NCBI GenBank assembly: GCA_030562195.1
Contig: CM060200.1
Span: 27,133,023-27,197,022 of the forward strand
DNA from: Nipponacmea schrenckii
Lineage: Eukaryota > Mollusca > Gastropoda > Lottiidae
Direction: 5' to 3'
DNA: 64,000 nt
Shown here piece after piece: positions 21,322 to 32,799 of this stretch (position 1 is its first letter; every line of letters begins with the position of its first letter). Below the pieces are notes generated by a model. The model searched no databases and was not told the DNA's origin. It saw only the letters and a list, made by a program, of their open reading frames with translations. A program made the position numbers and the translations under genes.

Positions 21322-23684
21322 CTACTCCCGACCTTGTTGTATAAAATCCTCAACATTTGGCAATCCTCGTATAACACAGGCACTAAGACCGCTGCGATAG
21401 ACATTCATATCTGTGGCATCGTACCACTCATCAGCAACAGAATCATAACATTCTACATTAAATATAGTAGTCACACCATTAAAACCTCCGATAGCAAATA
21501 TCATCTCATCAATAATCTCAATAGCAAAGTTACTTCTTGGACAATACATTTCCGGTATGGTTTGCCACGAGTTGGTGGCTAAACTGAATCGTTCGCCAGT
21601 ATTCATACGTGATACACCGTTGAAGCCACCTAAAGCGTATATCTGTCCACGGTACGATATTACACCGACGCCACTGCGTTTGTTTCTCATTGGTCGCAGC
21701 AAGGTCCACTGATTGGTGTCCGGATTGTAATATTCAGCAGAATTTACACATTCTTGACCATTGAATCCGCCACAAATATAAATCTTCCCTGTAAATTAAT
21801 TCATAGAAATTATCTATTTTATATAATTCATCACATTGAAATGTGAAAGTCAGATTATAACAGCGGGCTCTCTTCCGTATTTCTCTTACAACGGAGACAA
21901 AAAATATCAGTAAAACGTATTAATATTCTAAATTTTCTTAGATCGATCAACAATAATTATTATTCTAATATTTTTTTTAACGCAGGAATATTTTTATTGG
22001 ACAGAGCAGTTCGATTGGGTGTCTTCCGTTTCGCCCCTTCCCAATTCACCCCTAAATTATTCTATTTTGCAATTTCTCCGTGTCGTACCTTGCCATTTAG
22101 TCCCTTTTCTATATCAACCCTTCCCATTTGCCTATTTCCCGATTTGCCCCTTACTCAATTCCCCCTTTCCCAATCGTCTTTCCCAATTCGTCCCTTAATC
22201 AATTCGTCCCTTTCCATTTCGCCCTAATCCATTTTGCCCCTAATGGGGGTTGATATTGGAATAAACCGTTCGATTGATTGGTTGAATATTAAATGACCCA
22301 GAATAGGAGACACGGGAGATAGGATAACCGCACAAAAACACCCGAGAAATTGGGTTATTCTCTTACCGTCTAAATCTGTAGCACTGGCATCGCTTCTTGG
22401 TACATTCATGGACTGTATTAAACTCCACTGGTTTCTTTGTTTAGAATATCGTTCAGCTGAATATTGTCGATCGTGACCATTGTAACCACCCATAGCATAA
22501 ATATACGGTTCTAAAACAGCTACACTGACATAACATCTTTTACAATTCATTGGTGAAACTTCAGACCATATTTGAGTTTTCGGGTTAAAACACCTCACAC
22601 TGTTAAAATACTCTACCCCATCAAAACCGCCGATAACGTAAATCTTCATATCATAAGCCACCGTGCCATGATACGCCCTCGCCACTTTGTCTACGGTTTT
22701 ATACACTATCCATCTATCTGCTCGAGTATCATACGTTTCTACCATAGTAGTAGGGGATCCACCACTCCAACCTCCAACAACAAACAAAACTTCATGGGGT
22801 ACTCGTGGCTTAGCAAGAGGGTTGTTTAAATCAACCTCTCGCTCAAGATCCATGTCCAAATCATACAAAAACTTCAATGTTTCTATAACAATCGGTTTAC
22901 AAGCTGCACTCTCTTTAACGTAAGGGTGTGCTTTTACTTTTTCAACAAAATACTGAGTTCTTAAAAGCCCCAAACGAATTGTTTTTAAGAGTTTTGCGAT
23001 GTGGCAACGTCTTCGTTCTGGGTCATAATCTATCCAACGAAGTACAGCATCAAAAACAAGTTCTTCATTTTTGACGTTCAAATCATCAGAACTCAAAAGG
23101 TCCGAAATTTCTTCAACGTTGAGTTGTAAAACTTCGTTGCTGCTTTGATGAAGAGAGCTGAAATTCTGCAGAATATATTTCAGAGCAGTTCTCTCTAACG
23201 TGTGACAAAAGTAAGCTTTAGCAAATGCTCGAATCCCAATACAGTTTTCTGGAGCGAGCTGATCAGTGAGAAAACCACAGCACGCTTTTACCAAACCTGT
23301 GACATGGAACTGTTCAGCTGCAGGGAGCAGTTCTTCCACATTATCTGGACTAATTTTAATATCTCCGGTGTAAGAATACTCTATCAGTTCGTTCATTATT
23401 GCGGGTGAAACTCCGGGTATTGTTACCTCAATACGCTTATTGCTACATTCTTGGTTCTTGAATAAAGCCCTGAAGTAAGGGCTACATGCAGCTAAAATAT
23501 TTCTATGAACCGGAAAACATTTACTTTGCACTTTGATCACAGCATCACAAAAATCTCCCGTACGTCGAAGCTCAGCGAGAACATTACAGGCCTGTATGCT
23601 AAACCTTTTCTGTATAACGCCATTTTCGCTCTGTTGGTCCACTTCTGTGTCTAATACACTGCTTGATCTACTGTCTACATTCAT
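21322..23684 (-). CDS. KLHL10: Kelch-like protein 10 (BTB-BACK-Kelch, Cullin-3 adaptor), 2 exons
   Basis: Exon 1 is 23684-22367 and exon 2 is 21788-21322. The intron (21789-22366, GTAAGA..TTACAG) is in phase 1, and the joined 1785 bases give 594 residues, close to the family's about 608. BTB domain at about 37-145 (GDFCDAVIKVQSKCFPVHRN), BACK domain to about 250, then six Kelch repeats with GG pairs. GGWSGGSPTTMVETYDTRAD, RRCYVSV (here KRCYVSV), RSDASAT, ICGGFNGQEC, PRSNF and FNVECYD are diagnostic of KLHL10 rather than of other Kelch proteins. KLHL10 proteins act as substrate receptors of a Cullin-3 ubiquitin ligase in maturing spermatids. The gene is convergent with the polycystin-type gene. 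Start chosen at the first ATG in frame before the BTB domain. Confidence 0.97.
22025..22255 (-). repeat. Degenerate 13-14 bp tandem repeat in the KLHL10 intron
   Basis: Read on the minus strand, blocks such as GGGGCAAATCGG, GGGCGAAATGGAAA and GGGACGAATTGATTAA follow each other for about 220 bp. The plus strand is correspondingly rich in CCC and TT. The array is imperfect and occupies over a third of the 578-bp intron. Confidence 0.75.
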
Positions 23685-23692
23685 TTGTGCAT
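23681..23692 (-). promoter_or_regulatory. Three-codon uORF overlapping the KLHL10 start
   Basis: On the minus strand ATG-CAC-AAA-TGA runs from 23692 to 23681. Its stop TGA shares two bases with the KLHL10 start ATG (23684-23682). If the leader includes it, ribosomes ending the uORF sit on the main start. Whether the transcript begins upstream of it is not known from sequence. Confidence 0.5.
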
Positions 23693-23734
23693 ACTGTATA
23701 ATGTATTAAACTTGTTATGACTATTGTTCATTGT

Positions 23735-23742
23735 CGACGTCA
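23735..23742 (-). promoter_or_regulatory. CRE-like site upstream of KLHL10
   Basis: TGACGTCG on the minus strand, 51-58 bp before the KLHL10 ATG. It differs from the CRE palindrome at one base. CREM/CREB-type control is known for many spermatid genes in mammals; its use here is inference. Confidence 0.35.
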
Positions 23743-24980
23743 CAATAAGACTCAGTGGGGTAATGAGGAAGCATTCATTTTTTTCTGTATCTCCGATTCA
23801 CAGATCAGGATAGCCACTGTTACAATCGTACGCACGGAGGGATACTTAAATCTATTCTTAGCATATATGTTATATCTCTTTCTTTCTTTCAACTTTTGTT
23901 TTGGTATATCCTCTTTAATTTCATTTTGGTGTCAACGACAGCAGTTAGTGATAACATTAGTTTCATTATTGTCTAGAATCTATTGTATAGGATCTTGTAG
24001 TTGCCTCCCCTTATTGCCATATAAACTATACGCGAACGATATAAAGAGCAATTACATGTCAAGAATTGTCAATCAAGAAATATTTACCTCTCCGGGACCC
24101 ATTCAATACATTTACACGACGTATTCACAGTAAAATTAAACTATGCAGACTTAAGCTTAGGCCTACATTGTGTTGATTCACCCGTGTCTACACTTGTCGG
24201 CGTTTGAAAATTAATGAAGACTTCTTAGTTTAAGGTATTTTTGAAGGAATTATGCAATGTTAGTACTTCTGAAGACAAGTTACATCTATTCAAAAACCAA
24301 ATCAACCTCCCGTTCTTTTTCAGCAATGATTAGGTGAATATATCCTATTAAATGTTTGGTACTGTATTCATGTTTAAATGAAGGGGCAATTACGATGCAA
24401 CTAAATACATACCGGTAATGCATTAAAACTAAATTGAAATAATTTTAATGGAAAACACATGATTCCAATTTCGACTATATGAATCATTCATTGGGTCCAG
24501 CTATTACCTAGTAAAAATAGCAGACATAGAACAGATGGAAGGTTTACTGTTTTTTACTCAAATGTCAAAATGTTACTTGTTCTAATTTCCTAATGGCACA
24601 TTCCAACAACGTAAAAATAATCCTTTGTTAAACTCAAAATAGATTCTCATCATTTTTCTCAGTTTTTGTGAAACTCTAAGCTTGACTCGTATTTATCATT
24701 CAAATATCTAATCTACTTACAATGATCAAATGTGTATTGGTTCAGCTTTCAGACTTTATGTCAAGTAAAATTTACCTGTGTTGAATCTATGACGTTTACA
24801 TGTACAAATACTATAATGTGTAAAAATATGTAAACACTTGTTTACCAATATTCAAATTCAAAGCAAAACAAGAGAAACAAAAACTAAAATCAATAAAAGC
24901 AAAACTATCAATTGTAATGTGAAGAAATTGTTAATCTTTATGAATGTGCACAATGTATCATCGTGAATACTCTAATATGG
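23743..24980. other. Region upstream of KLHL10
   Basis: Contains the KLHL10 promoter presumably near its left edge. A 138-codon plus-strand open frame (23717-24133) is the longest unexplained one in the window but resembles nothing I know. The rest is plain AT-rich sequence. Confidence 0.4.
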
Positions 24981-25299
24981 ATAAGAAAACAAATTAGGGT
25001 TAGCTCAGGAAAGGGTCAAGGCTTGTTCAAAGATATGGTTTGCGTATATGAAAGGGCACTTCGTTGCGCATCTTCTCAACATTAATTCGTTGGGAACATA
25101 AAAACCACAGAGGCTTAAAATGGACCCAAACAAAAGTTATACCTTTCTGGCGAGTGGTTCATAGTGGGTTAGATTATGGCATAGGCAATTAGGGTTAGAT
25201 TTTTTTCGTCTAATTTTTTTCACAGACCTGTTAAGTATACTTAAAATAATAAAAAAGACTGAGCTAGACTTTAAAAAACAAAGAATTTTCAAAAAATAT

Positions 25300-25360
25300 T
25301 TGACTGGACTTCGAACCCACGACCCCAAGTTGCCGAGAAAACGAAAAGCACATGGCCACG
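25300..25360 (-). repeat. tRNA-like sequence, probable SINE head or tRNA relic
   Basis: Read on the minus strand there is an A-box-like TGGCCATGTGC (25358-25348) followed about 40 bases later by a B-box-like GGGTTCGAAGTCC. The spacing suits an RNA polymerase III promoter. The arms do not form a clean cloverleaf by eye, so a functional tRNA gene is unlikely. Confidence 0.45.
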
Positions 25361-25363
25361 CAG

Positions 25364-25425
25364 ACCTAGGGTTAGGACTTGGGGTTAGCTAGGGTTTACT
25401 AGGGTTAATCCTGGGATTAACTGTT
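25364..25425 (+). repeat. Degenerate telomere-like repeat
   Basis: TAGGGTTAGG, GGGTTAGC, TAGGGTTTA and TAGGGTTAA follow each other within about 60 bp. Single TTAGGGTTAG pieces also occur near 24995 and 25190. This resembles a short interstitial TTAGGG block, but no perfect tandem run is present. Confidence 0.45.
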
Positions 25426-25574
25426 ATTTTAAACAAAATATGTTATACAAATAATGCAATTGTAAATATGTGTGCATTTTAATTTACCGAGGGACTTCAT
25501 GTGTTCTAATGGCTCGGCATGCTTTTGATTATTGTACTTTATTGTATCTTTAACGGGTGTATGTGTTTATTTTA

Positions 25575-25675
25575 GGTCCAACATAGGTCATGGATCAGAT
25601 AGTATCCCTGTCACGGTGGACTTGTGAACCTAAGTTGTTATCCTTGTAAAATATAGTTGTTTCTTTCTTTCTTTT
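25575..25675 (+). repeat. SINE-like dispersed repeat, second copy (3' part)
   Basis: TATCCCTGTCACGG, then AACCTAAGTTGTTATCCTTG and TAAAATATAG, match the copy at 2190-2235 over about 60 bp. It ends in a TTTCTTTC-rich tail, which would be the 3' end of the family. Confidence 0.8.
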
Positions 25676-27250
25676 CTCTCTCTCCGTTCTTGATTTTCTA
25701 AAGTGTGAATTTTACATTATGAAATACCATACTTTCGACAAAATGATAATATTTTTGTCAAACAAGACCAAGGAGTAAACGCTTTATTTCAACACTCCGA
25801 TTTAGAATCTGATTTTTCTGTCAACATATTTTCAATACCTCTGTTATATTAACAGTAAATAAACCTCAGATAACAGACAGGTAATCTATCATTTTACCAG
25901 TAATGATATCTATAAGTGGCGGTTGAAAGATTATAAATTTGATGTACCAAAAATAACACATTGCCAGTCACAATAATGAAAATCGCAATAATAATGGATA
26001 TAATCTGATTTTTAGCCTATGATATAATACACACGTCCTTGAACAGCGATATAACGGCATCTTATGAGGCCCTTGCGAGTATAATAACGTATACGTCGAC
26101 TGAGCACTGAGCGTCAACAAATAGTTGCCCTGAGCACAGGTCAGATGTCAGGTCATACTCAAGTTTCCCTCAAAATACATATATATCGCACCTTCAAACT
26201 GAACACATCTCATCAACCCTTTTTGATTCTGAAAATTCTTTATCAATACTATAACGATAATATTTAAATGTTTCTGGCATAATATCATCCATTCATTGTT
26301 TAAGTATATGAAAACCAGATTAAGGCTTTATCACGAAATCTGCCAGCTGTTTTAACCATATTGACTACACAAACAGTATAAATTCTGATAAAATACCATA
26401 ACAGACACTCAAGGTGCACTCCTCTGTTAAAACCCTCATGATTATATTTCATAACAACTCTCTCATGACACGTTCATATGGCATTCACCTGGTGTATGGT
26501 ATATGCATTCATTTGACACAACCCATCTTTAAGCTGACGAAACGAAGTTGTTCCCGACATTGGCGTTTCTTAAAACCATCAGATGGAGTAGTGGAATGGA
26601 AGGCAGTCCAGGGGGCAACAACACCAGGTTATACGAATGGGGTGAAAATGTGGTGAGGGGTGTCAAAGCCGGACACCCTCACCCCCTGCAACAAACCCAT
26701 TTGAGCAGCTACGAACTTATGTTGTGCTTGTAATTCGGTAGATTATCATCACATCTTCATGGGTACTGAATTCGGAACTCATTAGGTCAACCGTGAAAGT
26801 TACATAAGCGCTAGCCTCAGGATACACAACCATTCCACATAGACACAGCTTTATGGAAATTGCCTAAAATTGCCAAATACACCCACGGTTGAGTCATCGG
26901 CAGTAAAAAAACGGAAAGAAACATCTTAGAACTGTATTTTATCAGATTTAGCTTACCAAATTAAATACTTCAAATTAAATATATTATAACATGTAGATAA
27001 TACAGCAATAAAACTTATAAAGAAGATATTCTAGTAATTGGAACATGTTATCTTAATAGATGTATCTGTTAGACATTAATGGTTTTACTGAAGGTTAATT
27101 GTCTAGAAATAGGTTAAGATTTTCTCTGTATCTTAAGTAATTAGAGAGTGGAGATAACAATGAACCACTCTTCCTCTCTTCGTTATACACAATCATCTTC
27201 TTACTTGTATTAACATGGACATACTTCCGGATTGTTTAATCCAGTCTCTC
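25676..27250. other. Intergenic stretch with one hairpin
   Basis: AT-rich sequence without a supported gene. At 26652-26664 and 26672-26683 the arms GGTGAGGGGTGTC and GACACCCTCACC pair (one unpaired base) around a 7-base loop; the neighbourhood is unusually GC-rich (26570-26700) and may be a mobile-element relic. Confidence 0.4.
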
Positions 27251-27259
27251 CTTATAAGT

Positions 27260-27305
27260 AGTGTAGGTCGGAAAGAGTCTGGTCGTTCAGGTGGAACAAT
27301 AAACC
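27260..27305 (+). repeat. Short fragment related to the SINE at 30.8 kb
   Basis: The block GGTGGAACAATAAACCGAGGCC matches 30985-31006 (GGTGGGGCAATAAACCGAGACC) and, less well, 30868-30890. A T-rich tract with GTGTGT lies just beyond at 27400-27447. Confidence 0.6.
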
Positions 27306-27499
27306 GAGGCCTTGTTGTAATAATGATGGCCTTTCTATACCATATATTAGAATATTACCGACGCCAGATCTTGGGATGATGACTTTAAATAAATGCGTGT
27401 TTTTTTTTGTTTTTTTTTTTTTTTTTGTTTTTTTTTTTGTGTGTGTAACATTTATATTCCTTCCACTGGAAACATCAATTTGTACCATTCCATTATAAA

Positions 27500-30400
27500 T
27501 CAGACGTCTAAGCGTTTAAATCCGTTATCAGCTTGACAAAATTACAGGAACCAGAGATCTGAGAAAATTGGAATGGAGTAAATAGAAGTCACGTGGACTG
27601 ATACACATTAAACGTTTAAAAAAACTCTTTAACAATCTCTTTAATTCAATTCTGGATAATGTAAGAAGTATGACTTATACAAGATACATACTATAACCGG
27701 ACGAAAGAAACTATTGTCTGGTTCCTAGAATTTGTACATAATATTAGGAAACTCTTCTTGAATTATCTTAAATTAAGAGTGATGCGGGCTTTTATTTTCA
27801 CTTTGATCTTAGCCAGGTAAATAAATAATCATCACCAAGTAATATACAAAGAGATGAAAGAGAAATATTAACAGATTCCGGATTTTTGAATATTTTTCGT
27901 CTGGTGCCAACTTTTATGTGGAATTAGTGTCAGACGAAACATATTTTAGATATATGGACAACACGGCTAGTGAATAAAGAGATCAAGTAATAAAAATAAG
28001 ACAGTTATATCCGCATTATGTTATCCTTTGTTTCTTTTCTTCGACCATCACATCCCCGATTCCTGGTTTTCATCAACCAAGATTGTCTCAAGACTTTCTT
28101 CAATCGAAGGCTTCTTTCTGCACATGTTTGATAATCACAAACAACGTTTTGTCTTATAACAGTTGAATACTAATAAAATGAATTAAACTGACGTTGCAAC
28201 GAGGATAGTTTGTCGTTGAATATGGAACTTATGGGTTACAAAAAGGTGTTTGTAAGCAATCACCCTTTAACACCTAAACTTTTCAGTGACGCTTGAGGAA
28301 TTATATTTGGTCTAGGAGGGAGGTTCCGGGGCTCAAATTCATAGATATTATAGCCCGTTTCTTATGAGTCTGTGTTATATCATTAGTGAAAAAATGAAGG
28401 GAATTGTCATATTGAAACTTAAATGGGTCAAGTTCCTCTGAATAAGTAGCTCTTCCACAGTTTTACGCTAACCTAATAAACCTCTATCACGAAACGAAAT
28501 GAAAACATACGTGAGTAGAGTAACTGACAAGTACAACGTTTATAAAGGTGCTATATCTACTGGGCGATATTGACGACGGCTTCTTTGATCTATGTTAATA
28601 ATATTTATTATATATACAGATATTGTTTATAATTAGTAATATTATAGTTGATAAAATTACTCTGTTACTATATAATACTCTCCTTTAGCTGGTGTTAGAT
28701 TCAAAACATGCTGTGGTGTAATGATTATTGGAATAGTGTTCAACATAGATAACCAGATGAATCAGGAGACTATTCTAGTAGAATATGGTAGCTTTAAGTA
28801 GAACGCAAATTATTCATTGGAAAGCTTAGTCCAATTTTTATATACCAAACAAAAAGACAACGTTTCATGCTTAAAAACATCCCATATATCTTTGTCAGAA
28901 AAAAGGTCGGAACTGTACCAATACAACAGAGTGTTTAAATATACATAAATCATATAATTGGTCGTGGAAGTCCTGTCGTATGGTCGCATACCGCGAAATC
29001 AATGTAATCGTCAACACAGTTTCAATATAGAAACATAATTCAGTACAATTTTTAATAATTTTCTTTCAAGGATGGAATGTAAATCACTGTGCAGACTTTT
29101 AGACAAGAAAAATATTCTAGGATGGTTTTTCATTGTTAAACCTTAAAATTTATCGGAAACAAACATTCCTGAGAATACTCATTTATGACCAATTTCCAGA
29201 TGCCAAGAATTCTGCTTTCATTAAAATAGTTAATGACGCCGGTATGAAAAAATCGAAATAGAAAAAAATCGAGTAATAAGTACTTCCTTCTCTGTTTCTG
29301 TTAGGAAAATATGCAAAGGGAGTTCTTTTTAACTGTAACGTGTGTTTTGCGTGCACTGCAAGCGCAATATTGTAGTTTGCTGATGCAAATTTATGAATGC
29401 TGGAACACAAGCGAGAATTTTTGCAACGTTATACCTCCATATCTTTGGGACCCTCAATTCTAATCTAATGACGGAAAATGAAATGAATGGTCCTTCTTCT
29501 GCAACTTATGGGCTAATGGGGACGGGCTAATGACGAAAGTCCTTCATACCAATATCATAACACCAACTTTAATGTCTGCATATTTTAATCTCCGAGGTAT
29601 CGTTCAAATGACTTGACTTTGATAAAATAAAGAATAAAAAATGAAATATCGCATAATAAACGATTATCCATTTGCCAACTAATCGTTTAATCCGCCGTTC
29701 ATCTCTATATCTATAAAAGAATTTCCTCATGTCTTGTTATATAATATATTTAAATGTTTTGGTTGTTAGCATTTAGAAAGTCTCTATTCAGTTGTTATCA
29801 GTCGTTAGGGTTTTTATCTTCAAAAATCAAATTTTAAATAAAGATTGAAATATCGCTATTGACTATTGAAAAGTATAGTTTTTATAGTATTGTTTAGTTG
29901 AAGGGATGTTTTAAATGAATCAAATTTTAACAGTTAATGTTCGTAATTTAAACATCCATATTGCGGTCACTTGTTTAATGTATCCCGCATAAGAGTTTTA
30001 ACATGGTCTGATTTAACCCATATTAAACTATGTTCACTACATTTCTTTTCGTAGGTTTGAAAATAAGAACACAGCGTCTATAACAAATGATTTGATTTGA
30101 TTAGCTGATTTTTCTAGAAACGTTCTAGGGCCAACTTTTAGCCATGCATACGTAATTTCCCTCACTTGTTATGCCACGGCCTAAAGGAAGTATGACGAAT
30201 GGAGGTGTGGTTGAGACTTGATGTCGCTGGATGTGATTCTATCCAGACAAAGGTTGAGGCAACACGTTGAGATTTTTCAGCACAGACTCTTCTCGTCAGA
30301 GATGCAGGCTAAGACTTTGCTAAGGTAGCTGTCTGGGCACCTTACACCCTCTGTTCATTAATTTTAGTTCATTTTAAATCGCCAACAATAAAAACAACGC

Positions 30401-30720
30401 GATTGTGTTAAGCAAAATCTGATAGTTAGTTGTAAACCATTCTACTTTGCCAATTAGCTATGTTACTGTGGTGTTGGTGTTAAAAGAATGTAAAGAAGTT
30501 TAACCAAGTGACCTTACCCTGGAGGTAACATTTCTAACATCAAAATGGGGTTGTTACAGAACCAACACCGTATGGTTGATATTTTATCATATATCTATTG
30601 TCTATTGGACACGTGGTTCAGTTTATTGTTTTAGTGTAAAGATATTAGTCAGAATGAATCCAGATTGCAGATAACACAAAACCATCACATCAGCCTATTT
30701 TTCTGTTTGTATTATGTCAT
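27500..30720. other. Intergenic stretch, nothing recognised
   Basis: About 3.2 kb of AT-rich sequence with only short chance-length open frames and simple A/T runs. No repeat unit or domain recognised. Confidence 0.4.
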
Positions 30721-30734
30721 TGTTCTGATCGAGG

Positions 30735-31020
30735 AGACTTGGTGAGTTAGGCGTTCGCTCACTAAACTTGAAGGTCAAAGATTCGATTCATGATAATACC
30801 TTAGGACTTTTCAACATTGTGCCCCCTTGCCTGTGATGGAAGGTAGAAGGGCTAACGTAGTAACGCATAGATGGGACGATAAGCCGAGGCCCGGTCTAAT
30901 GCTTAGGCTGCTCATGCAGTTCAACGTTGTGGCCCCTTGACTGTGATGAAAGAGCTAATATGAACAAACGTCTAATCGTAAGGTGGGGCAATAAACCGAG
31001 ACCTCCAGAGCGCTGCAAGC
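30735..31020 (+). repeat. tRNA-derived SINE-like element with an internal duplication
   Basis: The head has an A-box-like TGGTGAGTTAGG and a B-box-like AGATTCGATTC about 40 bp later (30747-30790). Behind it are two related blocks 110 bp apart, one starting TCAACATTGTGCCCCCTTG at 30811 and the other TCAACGTTGTGGCCCCTTG at 30921. Each ends with an ATAAGCCGAGGCC / ATAAACCGAGACC motif. A polymerase III head followed by a body is the normal plan for SINEs. Confidence 0.6.
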
Positions 31021-31547
31021 TGTGTATGAAGAAGATGCCTCAATATTGAAGGACAAAACCACTAACAAATTTTAAATATTTATTGTCTTACAACCAAATT
31101 AGACACTGTCTTGGTAAACTTGCATACATTGAAAGTCAGTAATTTTTAACTTAATCAGATATAATAAGTATTTTAACAATCAAAACAAGAATGGAGAATT
31201 CGGTATATCAAATCTTGTAGTAAATGTTGGAATGTGAGAATACAAGCCAAAGACTATTGTTAATCAGTATAATTGGTATCGTTGGTTATGGTAGCTCCAG
31301 TGTTTTGGTGAACCAAGGTTATGATGTAGGTGTATATATCTAGTGAATAAACATTATCACAATCATGAATGTTGTAAAAACACAATACACATCTGTATAA
31401 CTAATACCTTATTTCAATATATTGGCACTGACTTGTTGTTTAGTTGAAATCAGTAGAATAGTTCAAGAAACCACCCTGTTCAGTTGGTGTCATTGTCGAT
31501 TACAAATTAAAAGAATATAAACGCAAGCATGAAGCGAACGTTAACAT

Positions 31548-32779
31548 GTCATCTACCAACTACCTAGTCTGTGAAATCAGCTCAAGCTGAATGCAGAGAG
31601 TCATCTATTAAAAACTATTTAGTCTGTAACATCAGTTCGTTGGGAGGAGACAGTAACTTGTCTTCTACCAACAACTACCTAGTCTGCGATATCAGTTAGC
31701 TAGGAGACAGTAACTTATCATCTACCAACAACTACCTAGTATGGAATATCAGTTCGCTAGGTGACAGTTACTTATCATCCACCAACAACATTCTAGTCTG
31801 TGATATCATTTAGCTAGGAGACAGTAACTTGTCACCTACCAACAACTACCTAGTCTGTGATATCAGTTAGCTAGGAGACAGTAACTTGTTACCTGCCAAC
31901 AACTACCTAGTCTGTGATATCAGTTAGCTAGGAGACAGTAACTTGTTACCTACCAACGACTACCTAGTCTTTGATATCAGTTAGCTAGGAGACAGTAACT
32001 TATCATCTACCAACAACTACCTAGTCTGTGATATCAGTTAGCTAGGAGACAGTAACTTATCATCTACCAACAACTACCTAGTCTGTGATATCATTTAGCT
32101 GGGAGACAGTAACTTATCATCTACCAACAACTACCTAGTATGTGATATCAGTTCGCTAGGTGACAGTTACTTGTCATCCACCAACAACTTCCTAGTCTGT
32201 GATATCAGTTAGCTAGGAGACAGTAACTTGCCACCTACCAACGACTACCTAGTCTGTGATATCAGTTAGCTAGGAGACAATTACTTGCCACCTACCAACG
32301 ACTACCTAGTCTGTGATATCAGTTAGCTAGGAGACAGTAACTTATCATCTACCAACAACTACCTAGTCTGTGATATCATTTAGCTAGGAGACAGTAACTT
32401 GTCACCTACCAACAACTACCTAGTCTGTGATATCAGTTAGCTAGGAGACATTAACTTGTTACTTACCAACGACTACCCAGTCTGTAATATCAGTTAGGTA
32501 GGAGACAGTAGCTTATCATCTACCAATAACGACATAGTCTGTGATATCAGTTAACTAGGAGACAGTAACTTATCATCTACCAACAACAACCTAGTCTGTA
32601 ATATCAGTTAGCTAGGAGACAGTAGCTTATCATCTACCAATAACGACATAGTCTGTGATATCAGTTAACTAGGAGACAGTAACTTATCATCTACCAACAA
32701 CAACCTAGTCTGTGATATCAGTAAACTAGGAGACAGTAACTTATTATCTACCAACAACTATCTAGTCTGTGATATCAGT
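31548..32779 (+). repeat. 57-bp minisatellite, about 21 copies
   Basis: The unit runs GTGATATCAG, TTAGCTAGGAGACAGTAACT, TATCATCTACCAACAACTAC, CTAGTCT. GACAG landmarks at 31649, 31706 and 31763 are exactly 57 bp apart, and the spacing holds across the array. The first two copies are degenerate and the rest are highly alike. Toward the right end a 114-bp dimer (variants AACGACATAG and AACAACCTAG alternating) is repeated, showing local homogenisation. No coding frame is maintained by a selected pattern. Confidence 0.95.
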
Positions 32780-32799
32780 ATCCGAACGAACGTTTACAT

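Noticed and set aside
25300..25375. Functional tRNA gene
   Set aside because: Promoter boxes are present but acceptor and anticodon arms do not pair properly by eye; treated as a SINE head or relic.
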